A DNA stretch of 8,031 nucleotides from JAWOLE01 sp035263845 (GTDB lineage Bacteria > Acidobacteriota > Thermoanaerobaculia > UBA5066 > Gp7-AA6): NCBI GenBank assembly GCA_035263845.1, contig DATFQY010000094.1, positions 1-8,031 on the forward strand, in the 5' to 3' direction. The first letter of the stretch is position 1. Each line of letters begins with the position of its first letter. The position numbers and the translations under genes were made by a program. The notes under the pieces were generated by a model. The model was not told the DNA's origin, ran no database searches, and worked only from the letters and a program-made list of their open reading frames with translations. Of this stretch, positions 5,407-8,031 are shown one piece after another.

Positions 5407-5429
5407 AAAGCGAGAGAGCCGGACGTCGA

Positions 5430-6077
5430 ATGGCGGGACTGCGGGTTCTGATCGCTGAGGACCATGTACTGGTGAGGGCGGGGTTGCGCAAGCTCCTGGA
5501 GAGCCTCCAGGGTGTGGAGGTGGTCGGAGAGGCCGGGGACGGGAGGGATGCGCTGGCGCAGACGGCAGCGAAGAAGCCGGATGTCGCCCTGCTCGACATC
5601 GCGATGCCGGGTTTGAACGGACTCGACACGGCGGAGCGGATCGTGGCGGAGCAGCCCGGGACGAAGGTCATCCTCCTCTCGATGCACGCCAATGAGGAGT
5701 ACGTCCTCCAGGCGCTGCGAGCGGGAGTCGCGGGGTACATCCTGAAGGACTCGGCGCTCACGGAGCTGGAGCTGGCGATCCAGTCGGTCCGGCGGGGCGA
5801 TACCTATCTCTCCCCCGCCGTCTCCCGCCACATCGGCGAATACGTCCGCAGAACGGGCGAAGCGACCCCCCGGGAGAGCCTGACGCAGCGCCAGCGGGAG
5901 ATCCTGCAGCTGATCGCCGAGGGCAAGTCCACGAAAAGGATCGCGGGAATGCTCGGCGTCAGCGTGAAGACCGTCGAGACCCACCGCTCCCAGCTCATGA
6001 ACAAGCTCGACATCCACGACATCGCGGGGCTCGTCCGGTACGCCATCCGGATCGGGCTGGTCACCTCCGAAAGCTAG
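5430..6077 (+). CDS. NarL/FixJ-family response regulator (REC plus LuxR-type HTH)
   Basis: This 215-residue cytoplasmic DNA-binding regulator has a receiver domain at residues 4-120: acidic pair E10/D11, phospho-acceptor D56 in LLDIAMP, S84 in the conserved Ser/Thr position, and K106 in ILKDS. A LuxR-type helix-turn-helix covers about 150-210, with the typical LTQRQREILQLIAEGKS, then KRIAGMLGVSVKTVETHRS and LMNKLDIH. All key residues are present, so it should be phosphorylated by a partner kinase and bind DNA as a dimer. The nearest kinase is at 6620. The ATG start has only a weak purine-rich GAGAGA upstream. It lies divergent to the small secreted gene across the inverted repeat, which it or another regulator might bind. 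Its target genes cannot be told from the sequence. Confidence 0.93.
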   Translation: MAGLRVLIAEDHVLVRAGLRKLLESLQGVEVVGEAGDGRDALAQTAAKKPDVALLDIAMPGLNGLDTAERIVAEQPGTKVILLSMHANEEYVLQALRAGVAGYILKDSALTELELAIQSVRRGDTYLSPAVSRHIGEYVRRTGEATPRESLTQRQREILQLIAEGKSTKRIAGMLGVSVKTVETHRSQLMNKLDIHDIAGLVRYAIRIGLVTSES

Positions 6078-6088
6078 GCCCCCCTCCC

Positions 6089-6110
6089 GGTTCGGGGTTT
6101 TCCCCGGGCC
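6089..6110 (+). terminator. Nine-bp hairpin with TTTT loop after the response regulator
   Basis: GGTTCGGGG (6089-6097) pairs with CCCCGGGCC (6102-6110), including two G-T pairs, around a TTTT loop. It starts 11 nt after the regulator's stop codon. No U-tract follows, so it may partly separate this gene from the receiver-kinase pair rather than end transcription fully. Confidence 0.4.
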
Positions 6111-6185
6111 CAACTTCCGAATCCCCTGATTGTCCGCCCCGGCGCCCTGGGAGAACCTGCGCCCGTGGACGACACGGAGACCAAC

Positions 6186-6623
6186 ATGGAAGACCTCGGC
6201 AACGGGTTGCCGGAGGCGCGAGCCGTCGAACCGGTCCGCATCCTCCTGGTGGACGACAACGACGACTATCGCAGGCAGGCGGCGAGGTACCTCGTCGAGT
6301 TCGACTGCTGCCGGGTGGGCGGGTTCGCGGCCTCGGGGCGCGAGGCGGTCCTGCTGGCGAAGCAGCAGCGCTTCGACCTCGTCCTGATGGACCTCGCGAT
6401 GCCGGAAATGGGCGGTTTCGAGGCCACGCTTCGAATCAAGCAGCAGCCGAACGCCCCCCGGGTCGTCATCGTCTCGCTGGGCCGGGGCGAGGCCTACCGG
6501 ATCGCCTCGGAGGCGGCCAAAGCCGATGGGTTCCTCTCCAAGGCGGACTTCGCGAATGAGATCGGTCCCCTGCTCGAGCGTCTCTTTCCGGAGCAGTGCG
6601 GCCGGGAGGTCGGGGTACCGTGA
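6186..6623 (+). CDS. Receiver-only response regulator
   Basis: This 145-residue single receiver domain has no output domain. Using the ATG at 6186 (GGAG 6 nt upstream), the acidic pair is D23/D24 in ILLVDDND, the phospho-acceptor is D69 in LVLMDLAMP, the Ser/Thr switch position is S97 in VIVSLG, and the lysine is K119 in FLSKAD. All are intact. A GTG at 6165 would add seven residues and is possible. The stop codon overlaps the GTG start of the histidine kinase (GTGA). The pair therefore looks like a REC-kinase unit made as two chains. The receiver may control the kinase, pass phosphate in a relay, or act as a phosphate sink. A short non-domain tail (EQCGREVGVP) ends the protein. Confidence 0.88.
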   Translation: MEDLGNGLPEARAVEPVRILLVDDNDDYRRQAARYLVEFDCCRVGGFAASGREAVLLAKQQRFDLVLMDLAMPEMGGFEATLRIKQQPNAPRVVIVSLGRGEAYRIASEAAKADGFLSKADFANEIGPLLERLFPEQCGREVGVP

Positions 6624-7336
6624 CGGGGTCGAAGGACCCGCAGGAGCAGAAGATGGAGGCACTCGGGATCCTTGCCGCCGGCGTCGCGCACGACTTCAAC
6701 AACCTGGTCACGGCCATCCTCGGGTACACGGACATCCTGACCGTGCGCCTCCCGCCAGAAAGCGACCTTCACGAGGAGGTCTCGCAGATCCGCAAGGCCA
6801 CGGAGTCGGCCGCCTCGCTGACCCGCCAGCTCATGGCGTTCGCGCGAAGACAGAAGCTCGAGCCGGAGATCCTCGACTTAAACGAGGTCGTCTTCAACCT
6901 CCGCAAGATCGTGCAGCGCCTCGTCGGCGAGACGATCGACGTGCACACGCTCCTCGACGGGACGATCGGCGCCGTCCGGGCGGACGCCGGCCAGATCGAG
7001 CAGGTCATCCTGAACCTCGCCGTCAACGCGCGGGACGCCATGCCCGTGGGCGGGACCCTCACGATCGAGACGTGCGAGGCGTACCTGGAAGGTCCATGCG
7101 TGCTGCTCTGCGTCACCGACACCGGCACCGGGATGGACACGGAAACCAAAGCCCGCGTGTTCGAGCCGTTCTTCACGACCAAGAAGAACGGGAAGGGCAC
7201 CGGCCTGGGTCTGGCGACGGTTTATGGGATCGTCGAGCAGAGCGGCGGCCGCATCGTCGTGCAGAGCGATGTCGGACTCGGCACGACCTTCGAGGTGTAC
7301 CTCCCCCGCGTGATGGAATCCCCCCGGCCGAGCTAG
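6620..7336 (+). CDS. Sensorless histidine kinase (HisKA plus HATPase_c)
   Basis: This 238-residue soluble kinase has only the transmitter core. The dimerisation and phosphotransfer helix carries the H-box GVAHDFNNLVTAILGY with H24 as the phospho-histidine. The ATP-binding part shows an N-box VILNLAVNARDAMP (129-142), G1 DTGTGM (167-172), F-box FEPFFTTK (181-188) and G2 GKGTGLGLAT (191-200). The HDFNN form is typical of kinases that usually carry PAS domains and a fused receiver, both missing here. No membrane segment is present. I chose the GTG at 6620, which overlaps the previous stop and has GGGAGG upstream (6604-6609), over the GTG at 6596. Input most likely comes through the adjacent receiver protein or another partner (inference). 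The neighbouring NarL-type regulator is a possible target. Confidence 0.92.
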   Translation: MTGSKDPQEQKMEALGILAAGVAHDFNNLVTAILGYTDILTVRLPPESDLHEEVSQIRKATESAASLTRQLMAFARRQKLEPEILDLNEVVFNLRKIVQRLVGETIDVHTLLDGTIGAVRADAGQIEQVILNLAVNARDAMPVGGTLTIETCEAYLEGPCVLLCVTDTGTGMDTETKARVFEPFFTTKKNGKGTGLGLATVYGIVEQSGGRIVVQSDVGLGTTFEVYLPRVMESPRPS

Positions 7337-7338
7337 CT

Positions 7339-7359
7339 TCTCTCAGCCGCCCCGAGAGA
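7339..7359. terminator. Possible shared hairpin at convergent gene ends
   Basis: TCTCTC (7339-7344) pairs with GAGAGA (7354-7359) over a 9-nt loop. It begins 3 nt after the kinase stop and runs into the last codons of the convergent glycosylase gene. The stem is short and lacks a U-tract in either direction. Confidence 0.25.
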
Positions 7360-7990
7360 CGACCCCGGACACTTTCTTCAGGTCTCTGACGAAGGCCTTC
7401 GTCGCGACCCGGCGAGCCGCGTCGTCGGGCGCCCGGAGGATCGAGGAGGGGTGGACCGTCGCGGTGACGTGGGGAGCGAGCTCCGACTTCACGAAGGCTC
7501 CCCTGTGCTTCGTCACCTTGAACGACGCGCCGAGAAGCGCCTGGGCAGCGGTCGCGCCCAGACAGACCAGGACCTCCGGCTGGACGAGCGCTATCTCCGC
7601 TTCGAGCCATGGCCGGCAGGCCGCGATCTCCAGGGAGTTGGGCTTCTGGTGGATCCGCTTCTTGCCGCTGGGCTCCCACTTGAAGTGCTTGACGACGTTG
7701 GTGACGTAGGCGTCGGACCGGTCGATCCCCGCTTCCTCGAGGCACTTGTCGAGGAGCCTGCCGGCCGGGCCGACGAACGGCTTGCCCTCGATGTCCTCAC
7801 GGTCGCCGGGCTGCTCGCCGACGAGCATCACCCGGGCCGACCGCCCGCCTTCCCCGAAGACCGTCTGCGTGCCGCGCTCCCAGAGGGGGCAGGCCTGGCA
7901 GCCTCGGGCCGCTTCACGCAGCTTCGGCAGCGTCGGGCGCTCCGGGATCAGCGGCGCGGCCGACTCTAGCGCCGCCGGCGTCCTGGCCAT
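7343..7990 (-). CDS. udgX: UdgX-type uracil-DNA glycosylase
   Basis: This 215-residue enzyme belongs to the family 4-like uracil-DNA glycosylases, which cut uracil out of DNA. Motif A is GEQPGDREDIEGKPFVGPAG (58-77), whose GEQPG form with E is typical of UdgX. Motif B is HPSSILR (180-186). The UdgX-specific loop KKRIHQKP (110-117) contains H114, the equivalent of the histidine (H109 in the mycobacterial enzyme) reported to bind covalently to the abasic site after uracil removal. C31 and C34 (CQACPLW) and C125 (CRPWL) are iron-sulfur ligands. The usual fourth cysteine of family 4 (KCRPP) appears as H102 in KHFKW, so the fourth ligand is uncertain. An AGGAGGGAG Shine-Dalgarno precedes the ATG. 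It is convergent with the kinase, with 6 bp between stops, so unlikely to be functionally linked to it. Confidence 0.92.
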   Translation of the reverse strand: MARTPAALESAAPLIPERPTLPKLREAARGCQACPLWERGTQTVFGEGGRSARVMLVGEQPGDREDIEGKPFVGPAGRLLDKCLEEAGIDRSDAYVTNVVKHFKWEPSGKKRIHQKPNSLEIAACRPWLEAEIALVQPEVLVCLGATAAQALLGASFKVTKHRGAFVKSELAPHVTATVHPSSILRAPDDAARRVATKAFVRDLKKVSGVVSRGG

Positions 7991-8031
7991 GCTCCCTCCT
8001 CAAGCATCGAACGCGCCAGGCCCCGGTCTCC

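Noticed and set aside
6596..6619. Earlier GTG start for the histidine kinase
   Set aside because: It would overlap the receiver gene by 28 bases. The GTG at 6620 gives the common GTGA stop-start overlap and has GGGAGG upstream.
4929..6662. Long minus-strand open frame of 577 codons
   Set aside because: Only the last 130 codons look like a protein with a signal peptide and ribosome binding site. The rest is antisense to two well-supported response regulator genes, and its composition is low-complexity Arg/Asp/Leu.
7451..7969. Plus-strand ORF opposite the glycosylase gene
   Set aside because: It is a shadow of the UdgX gene, whose motifs are unmistakable on the minus strand.
1..8031. CRISPR array, transposase or integrase genes
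   Set aside because: No regularly spaced repeats and no transposase or recombinase motifs were found in any plausible coding frame.

Overview
This 8,031-base window looks like a chromosomal segment of a GC-rich, Gram-negative-type bacterium. Acidobacteriota (Thermoanaerobaculia-like) is my best guess. It rests on a secreted protein type carrying the motif GITTGTxxTTYDPTxNVxRxQMAAFLSRTVD ahead of a beta-propeller, present here twice, and on a post-COAP-like secreted protein. The lineage is an inference, not something the sequence proves.

The left part (about 1-5330) is an accessory-looking envelope and secretome region. It holds, in order: a tRNA 3'-end-like sequence; a secreted SLH-plus-propeller protein (219-1385, +); a second copy of the tRNA 3'-end sequence; a plant-type glutaminyl cyclase homologue (1652-2554, +) coupled by a GTGA overlap to a small membrane protein (2551-2865, +); a small secreted protein (3403-2939, -); a paralogue of the first gene (4754-3579, -); and a small unrecognised secreted protein (5321-4929, -). 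Every product except the small membrane protein carries an N-terminal export signal or anchor.

The right part (about 5430-8031) is denser and visibly richer in G+C. It carries a NarL-type response regulator (5430-6077, +), a receiver-only protein (6186-6623, +) overlapping a sensorless histidine kinase (6620-7336, +), and, convergent with these, a UdgX-type uracil-DNA glycosylase (7990-7343, -). The receiver and kinase probably form one signalling module, and the NarL-type regulator is a candidate output. A nested inverted repeat lies between the divergent starts at 5321 and 5430.

The most unusual structural signal is that two single-gene segments are each bounded by exact direct repeats that are gene 3' ends. 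A 26-bp tRNA 3' end (53-78 and 1530-1555) brackets the first propeller gene. A 24-bp copy of the second propeller gene's own 3' end (2904-2927 and 3579-3602) brackets the small secreted gene. Duplication of a target gene's 3' end is the classic footprint of site-specific integration, yet neither segment contains a recombinase. A second notable point is that the glutaminyl cyclase homologue lacks two of the three tryptophans I expect in its active site and has about 21 extra residues at one of those positions.
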